From Timema cristinae (lineage: Eukaryota > Arthropoda > Insecta > Phasmatodea > Timematidae): a stretch of 64,000 bases of DNA. The stretch is taken from NCBI GenBank assembly GCA_039000515.1, contig JBCFYV010000024.1, positions 11,384,802-11,448,801 on the forward strand. The letters are read 5' to 3'. Of the stretch, positions 22,663 through 34,509 are shown in pieces. Every line of letters starts with the position of its first letter. The first letter of the stretch is position 1. The notes beneath the pieces were generated by a model. The model was given only the letters and a program-made list of their open reading frames with translations. It had not been told where the DNA came from and did not search any database. A program made the translations under genes and the position numbers.

Positions 22663-23124
22663 TTGTACGTGGCCAACAGTATTCAGGCAGCTCGCAGCAG
22701 TGTCCAGTTGGAAGTCAATGGTGTACCTCTTACCATGGAAGTTGATACAGCGACCAGCGCTAGTCTTATTGGTGAGTCAATGTACCTTGCACATTTAAAA
22801 CACGTTCCTCTGGTGAGTACCACCCCACTTCGTGGTTGCACTGGGCACGAACTAGATCTTTTGGGGGAAACCCCTGTTAGAATTTCTAATCAGGAGCAGT
22901 CTGCTACGTTACCCCTAGTAATGGTTCGGGGCTCCTTCCCCTCCTTATTGGGCATATTTTGGATCAGCCATATTCATCTGGATTGGAATGCTATCTTCCC
23001 CATCAACTATGTTCGGCAGGTAAAAGGTGATGTGGTGGGCCTGCTCAGGAATAAATATCCCTCAGTCTTCAAAGAGGTACCAGGTGACTTTAGGGGTGTG
23101 AAACTTAATGTAGTTCTGAAATAG
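22663..23124 (+). pseudogene. gypsy protease and start of RT, active-site mutation
   Basis: A 153-codon open piece. The retropepsin active-site triplet, normally D-T/S-G, reads D-T-A at 22744-22752, inside MEVDTATSASLIGE. A later segment (LNVVLK) leads into the RT N-terminus before a stop near 23122. The glycine-to-alanine change is expected to harm protease function, and the copy is dead for other reasons too. Confidence 0.75.
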
Positions 23125-24025
23125 GGGGCCATTACGTTATTCTATGGCCCTCGTGTCATCCCTATTCCTTTGAGGAATGCTGCAAAGAAGTCCCTTGAGG
23201 AAATGGAATCAAGTGGTTTTATCCAAAAAACCAATAATCACACTTGAGGAACACCGCTGGTAATTGTTCCTTGGGCCTACAAATCTGCACGGGTGTGTGG
23301 AGATTTCAGCGTGACAGTAAACCCTCAGTTAATTCTTGAGCACTATCCTTTACTGGTTATTGATGACTTGTCTACTGTTCATGATTCTGTTTTCAGTGTA
23401 CTCGATTTCGCCCAGACTTACCAACAGCTAAAGTTGGGACTAGCTTTTCAATAGATTTTGACTTTGAGCACTCCGTATGGACCATACAAGTGCCTTTGCC
23501 TTCCATATGGTTTGGCTTCGGCTCCAGTCATCTTTCAAAGCGTCATTAGTCAGGTATTGGCTGGCAGGTATTGATTGTTTTATTTATTTGGATGACATAT
23601 TAGTGTCAGGTAACCCCGCTGAGGAGGGCCTAAGTAGAGTTGAAGTTATTCTACAAAGGTTTTTGTAATATAATGTCACTGTCAAACTGGAAAAGTGTCA
23701 TTTCCTAAAGCCAAGGATTAGATTTTTGGGTCACATTTTGGATACCCAAGGACTGCAGCCAGATCAAGACCAAATCCAGGCTCTCCTTCAAGCCAAAGAG
23801 CTTTCATCAAAATCTGAACTTCACTCGTTCATTGGGTTTGTAAGCTTTTACGCAAAGTTCATCCCCAACATGTCCACTATGCTTCGTCCGTTGTATGCCT
23901 TGCTCAAGCAGGATGTGAATTGGGAGTGGGGATCTGAGCAACAAAGGGCTTATAATCAGTGGCTTCAGGAATTGAGTGGCGATCAGGTGCTAATTCCATA
24001 CTCTACTGGCTTGCCACTTTGAATG
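23125..24025 (+). pseudogene. gypsy reverse transcriptase
   Basis: RT fingers and palm read in the order RVIPIPLRNAAKKSLEEM, VCGDFSVTVNPQL, LDFAQTYQQLKLG, YGPYKCLCLPYGLASAP, then the catalytic box YLDD at 23585-23596 (IYLDDILVSG), followed by KLEKCHFLKP and FLGHILDTQGL. The thumb and connection are present (LHSFIGFVSFYAKFIPN). Stops at about 23245, 23452, 23666 and 24021 plus a frameshift around 23565 break the frame. The YLDD box is intact. Confidence 0.85.
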
Positions 24026-24415
24026 ACCAGTGATGCCTCTCAGTATGGTGTGGGTGCTATCATATCCCACATCTTCCCCGATGTGGTGGAACGCCCTATC
24101 ACTTTCGCATCTAAGACCTTCTCCAATGCTTAAAAAACTACCCCCAGCACGTGCGTGAGACTACATATATAATTTTTTGGACTTAAGAAATTTAGTAAAT
24201 ACCTGTTTGGCAGACCTTTTGAGCTATGCACTGACATAGCAGCGTTGGTGTCTATTTTTGGGTCTAAGGCTAAAATTTGACCTCTCACTGCTCTTCGCTT
24301 ACAACGTTGGGCCTACCTGTTTTCAGCCTTCCAGTATAAGATCACATTTCAAAAATCTGAACTGATTCCTCATGCTGATTTTCTTAGCTGAAAGCCTCTC
24401 CCCGAGTAGAATGGG

Positions 24416-25243
24416 GTGGAGTCTGATATCTACAAGATCTCTTTGGTTTCCCTGGGACCTTTGACTGTGGTCCAGGTGGCCACAGAGACCAGGAAGGATC
24501 CCATATTGAGTCGAGGGCTCACATATGTCCTCAATGGTTGGCCTGATGGTGAGCCCGATGAAGGTCTTCACCCTTTTAATCGGCGAGACCTGGAATTGTC
24601 GGCAGAATCTGATTGTTTATTGTTATTGTCTAGGGTCATTGTCCCGTCAGTACTTCATCCCGAAGTCCTGGAGCTCCTCCATGAGCTTCATCCTGGCTCT
24701 AGTAGCATGAAGAACTTAACACGTGGATTTGTGTGGTGGCCAGGTCTCGATGACGAATTGGGAGCTAGGGTAATAAAGTGTGATGTTTGCCAATCACTCC
24801 AGTCAACTGCTCCTCACGAGTCTCTGATTCCTTGGTCCTGGCCTACTAGAAGGTGGCAAAGTATTTATATTGATTTTGCTGAATTTGAAGGTAAGACTCT
24901 ACTCATTACTGTAGATGGTCATTCTAAATGGCCTGAGGTCCACTTCATGCACGAGGGAACCTCAGCAGAGCACACTTGTAAAGCTCTGTGCTCCATGTTT
25001 GCAGCCTGGGGGCTGCCCGAGGAGGTTGTTTCTGACAACGGCCCGCCGTTCTCATCAGCTGCATTCGCTAGTTTTCTGTCTAACAATGGAATTGTGCATT
25101 CCCCTTCTCCGGTTTACCACCCCCAATCTAACGATTTGGCGGAGATTGTCGTTAAGATCACCAAGATAGATCTAATGAAACAGTTGTTTGATGTTTATAC
25201 TAAATCCAGAACTCTTCAGCATAAAGTAGACGCCTTTCTTTAA
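24416..25243 (+). pseudogene. gypsy integrase
   Basis: A 275-codon open piece. A zinc-binding region (LLHELHPG through CDVC) precedes the catalytic core. The acidic triad is visible: D at 24872-24874 (IYIDFAEF), D at 25034-25036 (VSDNGPPF) and E at 25142-25144, with exactly 35 residues between the last two (DD35E). The usual YHPQSNGxAE box reads YHPQSNDLAE. The frame stops at about 25241, and integrase C-terminal sequence continues to about 25500 in other frames. Confidence 0.85.
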
Positions 25244-26337
25244 GCATATCGCAACACGCCTCACACCTTAACTAAGCTGATACCCGCTGAATTATGTTTG
25301 GGCCGAAAGCCCCGAATTAAGCTATCACCTCTCCACCCGTATATGGTTCTCAAGCAAAGAGTGAAGGAGGTTCAGGCAAAATTCACTGCCTCACAATTTT
25401 CCAAGGTCACACATTTCTCCCCATGTGACCTGGTATGGGTGCGCTCTGTCACTCATCGCAAGCTCCAGGTGGTTCCAGGTGAAATTTAGCATAGAGTCTC
25501 ACCTGTCTCATATCTATTGATTGTTGGTGGACGCTCCAAACAAATTTCAACATCTCATCTACCCTCCGAGACCCCAAGAATGTTCCAGTTGAGTTGACAT
25601 GGGAGCTGTCCAAGCAGGCCATTCCAGCACCTAGGACTACCTTTACACCTGATGGACCTACACTGGGCCCTCTAATTCAGCCATCTCCAGTTGCTGATCG
25701 CTCCCTCCCAGCATCTCCAGCTCCGGAGCCTTCCACGGATTCCAATCCAGTGGCCCTTCGTCAGGCTCCCACAGTGTGACGGTTCCGGCTCACACCCCTG
25801 TGAGACCTGCTGCAGCGTCTCCGAGATTGTCTGCCCCACGAGCAACCTCGTCAAACTCATCGCCCGGGGCAGCCCCAGTAACAACTCGCTCTGGACGTCA
25901 GGTCATCAAACCCCAATGCCCGGACTTTGTCTATGTTTCGCATTAGTCAGAACTTTGATTGTGTTTTTTTCTTGATCACTGTACTTGACTGAAATCAAAA
26001 CTATTAATGGTACCCAAGGACTTATTGTTACTCTTGCACTTTATATGCCAGCGCCGGCATTCAATGATAAGTTAATTATGCGTGTGAGAGTGAAATGTAG
26101 TCAGCCAGAAGGCTGTGAGTTTTGTTATTCCTTGCCCTCTTTTTCATTTCCGTTTCCGGGACTCTAAACCATGTAATGGTGGCGCTAGGCTGAAGCATGT
26201 TATAACTACATATTATATATATTGCCATCATGTGTAATTCTTTCTCTTACGAATAACTTTCTCAGTCCAAAACTATAGTAAGGTTACAACAGTAGAAAGT
26301 ATTATTATATTACACATGGCTCATATCTTGTATAGTG

Positions 26338-26490
26338 CTTTCAGAAACCATATTACATTAAAAGTTCGATAAATATAATGAGGAAAGTTAGCTAAAACGG
26401 TATTGCATTTGTTTGAATAAAATACTTTGTGTAATAGTCCTACGTTCAAATGATGATTTAGGTTATATACTTGTAGGAAGTACATTAATT
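26338..26490. repeat. dispersed repeat family D, copy 3 (uninterrupted site)
   Basis: TTTCAGAAACCATATTA, TCGATAAATATAA, GCATTTGTTTGAATAA, then TTTAGGTTATATACTTGTAG. It contains a single CAGAAACC at the position where the hAT at 17053 is inserted in another copy. It thus shows the pre-insertion arrangement and links the 16330 and 18006 copies into one family. Confidence 0.75.
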
Positions 26491-28942
26491 ACTAATCCTT
26501 GATTTTAGTAATACTCCCATTCTGTAAAGGTTTATTTCGTACCATAATACTATCATATATATATAATACTTCGGTAGGATGAAGGGTTATTTAGAATGGA
26601 AATAGAAATTTCTTTATTGGAGGTATTTTATCCTAAATAAAGTAAACTTATCACTTCTTTGGTTTTACATGACAGCTAGTAGAAGCTAGCAGATGGTATC
26701 AGTAATGCCAGCATTGTCTGAAAGTAACTTTTAGCAACATATTTAGAAATAATTACTATTTACTAATTATTACTATTATTATCATTACAAATATTATCAA
26801 TCAATTTTAACAATACTTCACCAAAGATTACAGTATAATTTTATTTTCCATAATCAAATTTAAGAAAAAAAAATCTAGTAATTTCATTCTAGTTTTTCTT
26901 TTAGCTCTTGTTGCATTTACAGGTTAAATAGATCGTGACATTTTACATTTGATTGTATTATATTCATTTTCATAACTGTCCTCACATATCTTTAATATAA
27001 ATAAATGGTGTGTGATAATAAAGAGGAGAAAGCATACAAAATGTTTATGAAATAATATAAAGCTTACATTTTGTAAACACAAGTATTAATACAACTCGCT
27101 GTCCAACCTGCAACAAGTTCCTCTACGTCATCAACTGGCAGCATAGCTTCTATCGAGTGGCCATATTTGTTTTCAGCATATAAAGTCACTTTTAACTTTC
27201 TCTTGCTTTTAATAACTAATTTGAATTAAACAGCAAAAGATAACTTTAATAATAAACAAACAACCAAACGGTTATTCTCATGACCAAAATCTAACCATTT
27301 TAAATATACATTTTATCAGTGGGTTATTCTATAAAATACAGTTAATAAAACTACGGGCGTGAGTCAACAAGTTGAAGAACAAATTATTTTTATGGTTGAG
27401 TACTATTAATTTGTATTTAGTCGTGTCTATTCTATTGTTAATAATTTTATTACAAATTTTAATAATACAGTGTCTTTTTTAAAATATTAATTCAGCTACT
27501 TAGTAATCTTTGTGTTATTTAGTGAATATTATTTCGGTGTGTGAGCGTGCTATTCTTGGAAAATAAACGTTTTTTTAGTGAGCTTTGAACAATTATTTGT
27601 CTAATATAACATTAAAGCATGTGATAAAAAAAATAGCTAGTGTTTCTCAGTGATCGATATACATTATTCGAAATTTAAGTGTATCAAGATTATTAAATTA
27701 ATCTTTTAACCCCTGGATTGTGTTGTGTTTTCCTCTAGTCTAAACCTCGATTTTTAGGTTTTTTATAGTATTCCAAAAAATTTGGGCTGTAATAAATAAT
27801 ACTTGCGAGTCTTTCTCCAGTGTTGATTAATTAAATACCAGGCAGGCTAAGTCTTCAATTTAAAAGTTATTGTTGATTTATTAGAGACTCTTATATCTGT
27901 CTAAGAGTAAGCCTAGCATAGCAACGTTGGTAAGTTTGTTTGTTTATTAATTGTATTTTACAAATTCATCAATATAACGGTAGTTTATAAAAATTTTCGT
28001 ACAACATAATTCTCAAGTTTTCTTCATGGGTCTTTAATTTCATTTTACGCTGCCCTTGATTACGGTATTTTTATACTGAAACATGTCGGAAGAATATAAA
28101 TCAGCATCTTTCTAATGGCTGATTTTCACAAGGAATAATAGGACTGAACCAAGATAAGGCTCAGATTTTATACATAACCTTAAAATTAAAATTATTATAT
28201 TCTTCAAAAACGTTGTTACAAGAATATTTTCATTACTTTATTAAACTACATTGGGAGATTCTAACCAACTAAATCAATTTTATTACCTAATTTACAACAA
28301 TGTTGATCTTTAAACTTTGTTTTTGTTATTAATTTAATGTGTACAAGTTTTGTAACTAAATTTTAATATGTTATATGTGGATTTTAGACTGGTTGTCAAC
28401 TCATGTTTTAATACAATGTTATATCAATTAATCGAAAATTTTTATATATGACATTTTCTTGCTCATTAAAAGCAAAATATAATCAATATTTTGAATATTA
28501 AAAGTTACTTAATTTATCAACCAATTTTAAAACTATCTAATTCAATAAATTGAAAATATATATATTTTTTTAGCTATTCCTGTGTTTTCTATCAAAGTCT
28601 TAACTTTAATTATTACCACTCCTTATTTTAAATTACTTTAGAATGTTTTTTAAACTGTTGTTAAAGTGTTAAAAAGGTTTATGACAGTGTTTTTTTTCTA
28701 CGTGTAATACTACACATTTATATTTTTTATAATACTATTAACAAATAATTATTTGTAAAAACAAAAAAAATATTAATTTTCAATAATAAAAACTAATATG
28801 GGATTAAATGTGTTTTTTTTTAAAATTTTAATATTGTGCAAAATTAATAATAAATACTTGTCCTTACATCAACATATCTAGGTCAACAATAAATAACAAA
28901 TAAATAAGACAGTCATATATGTTTCTTGTATACAATAAATTA
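26491..28942. other. AT-rich stretch, nothing recognised
   Basis: About 2.4 kb of very AT-rich sequence with stops in every frame. There is no ORF of 60 codons and no repeat I can identify. Confidence 0.5.
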
Positions 28943-29098
28943 TATTTTGACTGTCTGAAGTGACAGCTGCTAAACACATGCTTATACAGATCATATTGTT
29001 CGGCGTAGGGATACATAATTTGGTCTAGTTAATTTTCAAAGCTGTCAGATGTTACCTGTGAGCTGTCAGTCAGCACAAAAGAAGCTATGGTGGAACTG
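28943..29098. mobile_element. second copy of the Tc1/mariner-type MITE, left-truncated
   Basis: TTTTGACTGTCTGAAGTGAC, GCTGCTAAACACATG, GGCGTAGGGATACATAATTT and AGCTGTCAGTCAGCACAAAA match 21875-22000 in order. The right terminus is degraded (GAAGCTATGGTGGAACTG) and the left inverted repeat is missing. Confidence 0.8.
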
Positions 29099-29159
29099 TA
29101 AACACAACTAAATGATAAGATTCTGGTACGAGATAAGGCCTTACAAGCGAGCTTCCTTC

Positions 29160-29480
29160 AAAAATTAACGTATATATTAGGCTACATAAACTTATTTAAA
29201 GAAAAAACTAACAAGTTTTGCAGTTGGTTATGTTCATTAATGCTTTTTATAACATATCATTTCATTTAACTAATCAAACATTGATGTATCTCATATTTTC
29301 AATCAAATTAATGAACGATGTCAAAATGCCACATTGCCTTGTATGGGTGTAGGAGAGAGAGAGATACTTGAAAGCTTTGTTCTCTCTCACACAATGGTAT
29401 GCAGACTACAACTTGAAAATTTCAGCCACAGATGTCTATCTAGTTATATTACAGAGATCAATGGTGTTTACAATATGTGA
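29160..29480. repeat. dispersed repeat family D, 3' part
   Basis: Matches 16410-16690: TTTAAAGAAA, TTTCATTTAACTAATCA, CCACATTGCCTTGTAT, GGTGTAGGAGA, ATGGTATGCAGAC and CACAGATGT, in the same order. Confidence 0.7.
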
Positions 29481-29585
29481 TGTTCAGTGAGGAAAGTACA
29501 GTTTGAAAATTGTTATATCGAACTTCTTAAATTCATAAAAGACTTTTTTTTTATGTTTCTCACATTGATATTAAATAATCTAGGC

Positions 29586-29596
29586 TTCCCGCCAAA
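29586..29596. promoter_or_regulatory. E2F-type site upstream of WDHD1
   Basis: TTCCCGCCAAA, read on the other strand as TTTGGCGGGAA, matches the E2F/DP consensus TTTSSCGC with the extended GGGAA end. It lies 139 bp before the WDHD1 start codon in otherwise AT-rich DNA. S-phase replication genes in animals are commonly controlled through such sites. Binding is inferred from sequence and context only. Confidence 0.6.
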
Positions 29597-29735
29597 AATT
29601 TGCGTGTGCTAGAAAAATAAGTAACATTAATTGGTTAAACAAATTCTAAATTATTAAATTAGTAGTTAAAAATTGAATGAAGAAAAACTGATTCATCCTG
29701 TTTATGTTTATTGAGTGGTTAATTTGATAATTAAT

Positions 29736-29812
29736 ATGCCCGTTAATAAAAGACCTATGAGATATGCACATTCAGATGGTCATACAGATGTATGTTATTC
29801 TGAAGATGGAAA
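29736..29812 (+). CDS. WDHD1: WDHD1 coding exon 1
   Basis: Residues 1-26, beginning [15 protein letters not shown], the conserved AND-1 N-terminus. The donor is a perfect GTAAGT at 29813, splitting a lysine codon (AA|G). It is the only ATG that gives the family start. Any 5' UTR exon is not visible. Confidence 0.88.
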
Positions 29813-32800
29813 GTAAGTTTTCTAATTTTAAAATCTCTTATTTCTTGGTATTTAAACTAATCAATTCTAGAATAAATTGAACAAATTTAAAATACATTAA
29901 ACGAATATTTTAAATGATCTTCTACACATTTTAATCAAGCTTTTCTTCTAGTAACACAAACTAATTTGATTATAGCATATATTATAGAACTGAATATATA
30001 TTTTTTATTTGTACAATGACTTAAAAAAGTTATTTTATTATTTTTCATATATAAGTGTTTATTAGTCAAATTAAATATTAATATTTATAATCCTTTTCAG
30101 CTTTTGAACTAGAAAATAAAATTTGGAATCACTTGCCACGAAAAATTGCTTAGTTAATTTGCATACCATATTGATTTGAGAAAACGTTAACTGTCTAACC
30201 ACATAAACTACTATACATACCGGTATATATTTGAAAACTAATTTGAATTTTAAAGTTTTAAGCCTTTTAAAAAAAATTACCTATCTTGTTTGAACACATT
30301 TTGTAGTCTCTTAATGAAACTACACAACATAAACTAGGCCCAATGCACAGCTGGGAATCACACAAAGTGGTATATTGAGATGGTGTCGTAGATATTTAAG
30401 CAAGCACACAATAAATGTTTTTTATTATTCTAATAAACTCTCCCAATCTATCAAAACCTAACTTTTATACCCATCCATACATCAATAATAATAATATTTA
30501 GCACCGCTTCTTACTACCTGTTCGGGTTATATGCTTTAAGTACTAATTACGCTAATGGATTAGGAATTGGGAAGGTGGAATTAGAGGAAGTGAACCCGCA
30601 TTTGCGTGGAGGGAGAGTGGAAAACATTTAGGAAAAACCACCCCCAGTTCACCCGACCAAGATTCGAACCTTGATCTCCCCGTCCTCAGCAGTCGAGCTC
30701 AACACGGCAAGCGCGTTAACCAACTACGCCACCGAGGCGGGTCATACATAAAAAATATATTAAGTCTGAATGATTTTTTTTTTAGCACTGTGTCCAACTA
30801 TTCATTCATGCTCTACACCTATGTACTAATTATGATAATAGTTTTAAGGATTAGGAATTTTGTTTTTTAAAGAAGTGTACCCGTATTCGCGTGGAGGGAG
30901 GGTGGAAAACTATTTTGAAAAACCACCTATAATACACACCCGCCCGAGATTTGATCCTCGATTTCCCCGTCATCAGCAGTCTAGTCTACTGCAAGAGTAG
31001 CGCCAAAGACAATGAGGCTACCAAGGGGGGTTAAATTTATTATTATTCAATTTAATGACCACTTGTGTGTATTAGAAATAAAACAAATTTGTCAAGTTAT
31101 TAAATAAAGAAAAAATACATCTTTTAACAATAAAAAGATGCACACAATCCCCTTTACTCTAACAAGAATTACAATTTGGGAATTAGATGCAATATGTAAT
31201 CTTAACGATATATCGATGTTGACATTTTGTAGGCCTACAGATAATGTGCTTTTCACAAGTAGTTTTTGAAATAAAAAATGAAATTGAACCCTATGTTTTA
31301 AAGTCATTGTGGAATAAGTAATGATTCGTAGGAGGCACATTGCAAATCGGGCAAAATATACAAGTCAGCCTTTTATAGAAAACTACTTTAAAATTAATAG
31401 GTCAATCTAGTAAGAATGTTCAAATATTAAGAACAGTATATAACCTGCTCTGGTGGCTGCATGGTCTAAGGCGTCACTCTCACGATGGACTGGACTGTCG
31501 ATGAACAGGGAGATTGTGGTTTGAATTCCAGTTGGGTGTACCGATGGTTTATTCCTAAATGGTTTTTCACTCTCCCCTCACACAAATTTGGGAACATTAA
31601 ATCTAAATTCAAACTTACTTATCTCTAAGACATTAGTATAACCAATATTTGTGTATTACTCGGACGTGGGTAGTAAGATGTGGTGACAAAAAAAACAACT
31701 ACGCGCTTATAAAATAGACAACTGTGTTTTTCAGTCGACATTGATGACATTTTACTGGCCTATTATTAGTACCTATTTCATTTCGTTACAGTGTGATACA
31801 AGATCACAGAGATCTGGATGGTTGCTTAGTTAATATAAAATTAGATACAATGTTGATACATAAATTAAGCATACAGATTTGTCTAGGTCATGGAGATGAG
31901 AAGCTATGTTCGAAAGGGATGTATTCTTGTTACTGTGGTTCGTCTTCACTTGTCAGTCCTCCATATCATGAACTCTCTCAGAGTGTAGAATGGGTGTTCC
32001 AGAAACCATTTTGTTATTGCTATCTTCAAGGTTGTTTTTTTCAGGTAGTCTCTTAAGACGGTCCGGGAGAACATTTAAATAAGCTGCTCATGTATTTTTT
32101 TCATACGAAGCAAGGTGGTGTGGTGTCAAGGTGAAGTTGTGCTTATTTTTGTGTTAGGCTGGTGCAGGTCTCCATGTCTAATTTGGCCAGTTGTTATGGC
32201 ATAGTATTGTCGTATAGGATGTATAGTGTCACTACTGTTAAGATCTTAAGTTTCCTACCAGTCGTGATGATAATTATTAGTGTTGTATTTTGGTCATTAT
32301 TTTGGAGCAGGCTTACATGGTATTTGGTACTTTAGTTGTAAAGTATGATTTTGCTAGGAAGAACAGTAAAAGTTAGTTAAGGTAATAAAGTTACTAAAAC
32401 AATTTTAATATATTCATACATCAGGTCATATAATCTGCAGCTGTCACTTTTGATAGAGATTATCAATACCTATAGAATAACATACATAATAAAATAAAAT
32501 GCTATCAATTTTGGCCACAAAAAAAGTGTTTGAATTTTATCTACTGTTCTTCCAACCAAAATCAAGCTATAGTTATCGAATGTGAAACAAAGGTTACAAA
32601 TGTCTTAAATTATAATCAGTATAAAAAAAGGTATGAATAAGTTAGTTAAATGCTTAAGAAAGTACACATATTTGCCTGGATAGAGTGGAAAAAAACATTT
32701 TGTTTTAACTGACTTGTGAAATTCTTCATTTCGACATTCCAGAATTCAAATCCCAACCTATTCATCCCAGTGACCTTGTGCAGTGTATTTAAAGTGGGTT

Positions 32801-34456
32801 TAATTTAATAATAAACGTATTGATATACACTTATTGACATAAACCAAACTTCAAATATACTGCCATAAAGTATAAATTTTGTATTGCTTGATAAGTTTCT
32901 GAGAAAAAAAATCAATTCGTTCTCAAGCAAATAAAATCTGTCAATTGCCCACTTTAGAAGACCTGTATTGCAATTTAAGAGTTTACACATGTACAGTAGC
33001 AAATAGTTAAAGATTATTAGAGTCTGCACAGGGAGCTAATAGCTAATGGCTATTAGATTTAGCATAAGCAGCTGATAGCTCATGGCTATTAGAGTTTGCA
33101 CAAACAGTTAATAACACATGGCCATTAGAGTCTGCATAGGAAGCTAATAGCTCATGACCATTATAGTTTGAATAAATAGCTAAGAACACATGGCCATTAG
33201 AATTTATACAGGTAGCTAAGAACTCAGGCACATCTTTATTGAGAATATAATCGTTTAAATCTTTCTTTTTTCACCCAAACATTATAATATAAATGTATTG
33301 CAAGGGTGATTGTAGTCATAAAATCATTGATGGGTCGAGGCATTTAAGGAAATGTTAAGGCATTTTATAATCAATAATTTAAAATGGTTTATTTGGATAT
33401 ATATGAGAAAGAAAATGTCCTATCACCAAAGCTGTAGCTAGGCGAGGTTTTTTTGGGGGTTCAAAGCCCCACCCCCTGAAATTTTATAAAGAAAATGGTT
33501 TTTAATATTTAGAATTTTATCTAGCCTTTGGCAGTTATGTAATGTTGCCGAAAAAGACACTTCAGAAGGCTTTTAGAGGTGTTCAATATTTAAAAAAATT
33601 CCTAACCTTCAGCAGTTAGGGGGCTATGTTGCCATAAAAAAACACTTCACATAGCTTTTCTAGAAGTGTTTAATATCTAGAAATTTTCCTACCCTTTGGC
33701 AATTAGGGGGTTATGGTGCAATAAAAACACTTTAGCTTCTAAAGGTGTTTAATAGTGTTTAATATTTATAATCTTTCCTAGCCTCTGACATTTAGGGAGC
33801 TATGTTGCCAAAAAACACTTCAGTTAGCTTAAAGAACTGTTTAACATCTAGAATTTTTTTTATAGCCTCCGGCAATTGAGGAATGGGCCCACCAAACTCC
33901 CAGTGAAATCATTGGCTGGCTGTGGCCTTGCCTATCATTTATTTTTCAAACAATCTTTTTAATCTTGGCTATTTTTATTTATTTATGGAATGTGCACGCC
34001 AATTTATTTATAACATTTTGGTATTTTAATATTTGAACAGTTATCATTTTTGATCTGTATTTTAATTAAGACAATTTTGATGTTTGGTCATGTAAGAGTC
34101 AGGGAGTTTTATTTTTGAGATTTTGTCATCATCCATTATTACTCTCCCCCTTACACTCAGCACTTTTTATTAAAAACTAGGTGACCTGGTGGTCTAGGGG
34201 TAAGGTGTCAGACTTCTGTGCTGGCGGCCGGGGTTCAATCCTCAGTCCCGGCACAGATTTATCTGATAACCAAACCCTTCCTTCACCTCTGACAAGACAT
34301 CTTGTGAATGTGAGGAATGCCAGGCCTCCACCGTGGTTCGGATTCCACGTTAAGCTGTAGGTCCTTCATTTCATCTCATAATCACCCTACCATTACACAT
34401 TAGCGTAAGTGCGTATAACCCGAATGGGTAGTAAGAGGTGGTGCTAAATAATAATA

Positions 34457-34509
<53 letters not shown>

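Larger units (their letters stand above)
22320..25950 (+). mobile_element. Ty3/gypsy LTR retrotransposon, decayed, no LTRs seen
   Basis: Gag zinc knuckles, aspartic protease, reverse transcriptase, RNase H region, integrase with zinc-binding and DD35E motifs, and a terminal reading segment ending CPDFVYVSH (stop near 25948) occur in Ty3/gypsy order. The frames are broken by at least six stops or shifts. I found no pair of long direct repeats around it, so the LTRs are lost, too diverged to see, or the copy is truncated at the left. Confidence 0.85.
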
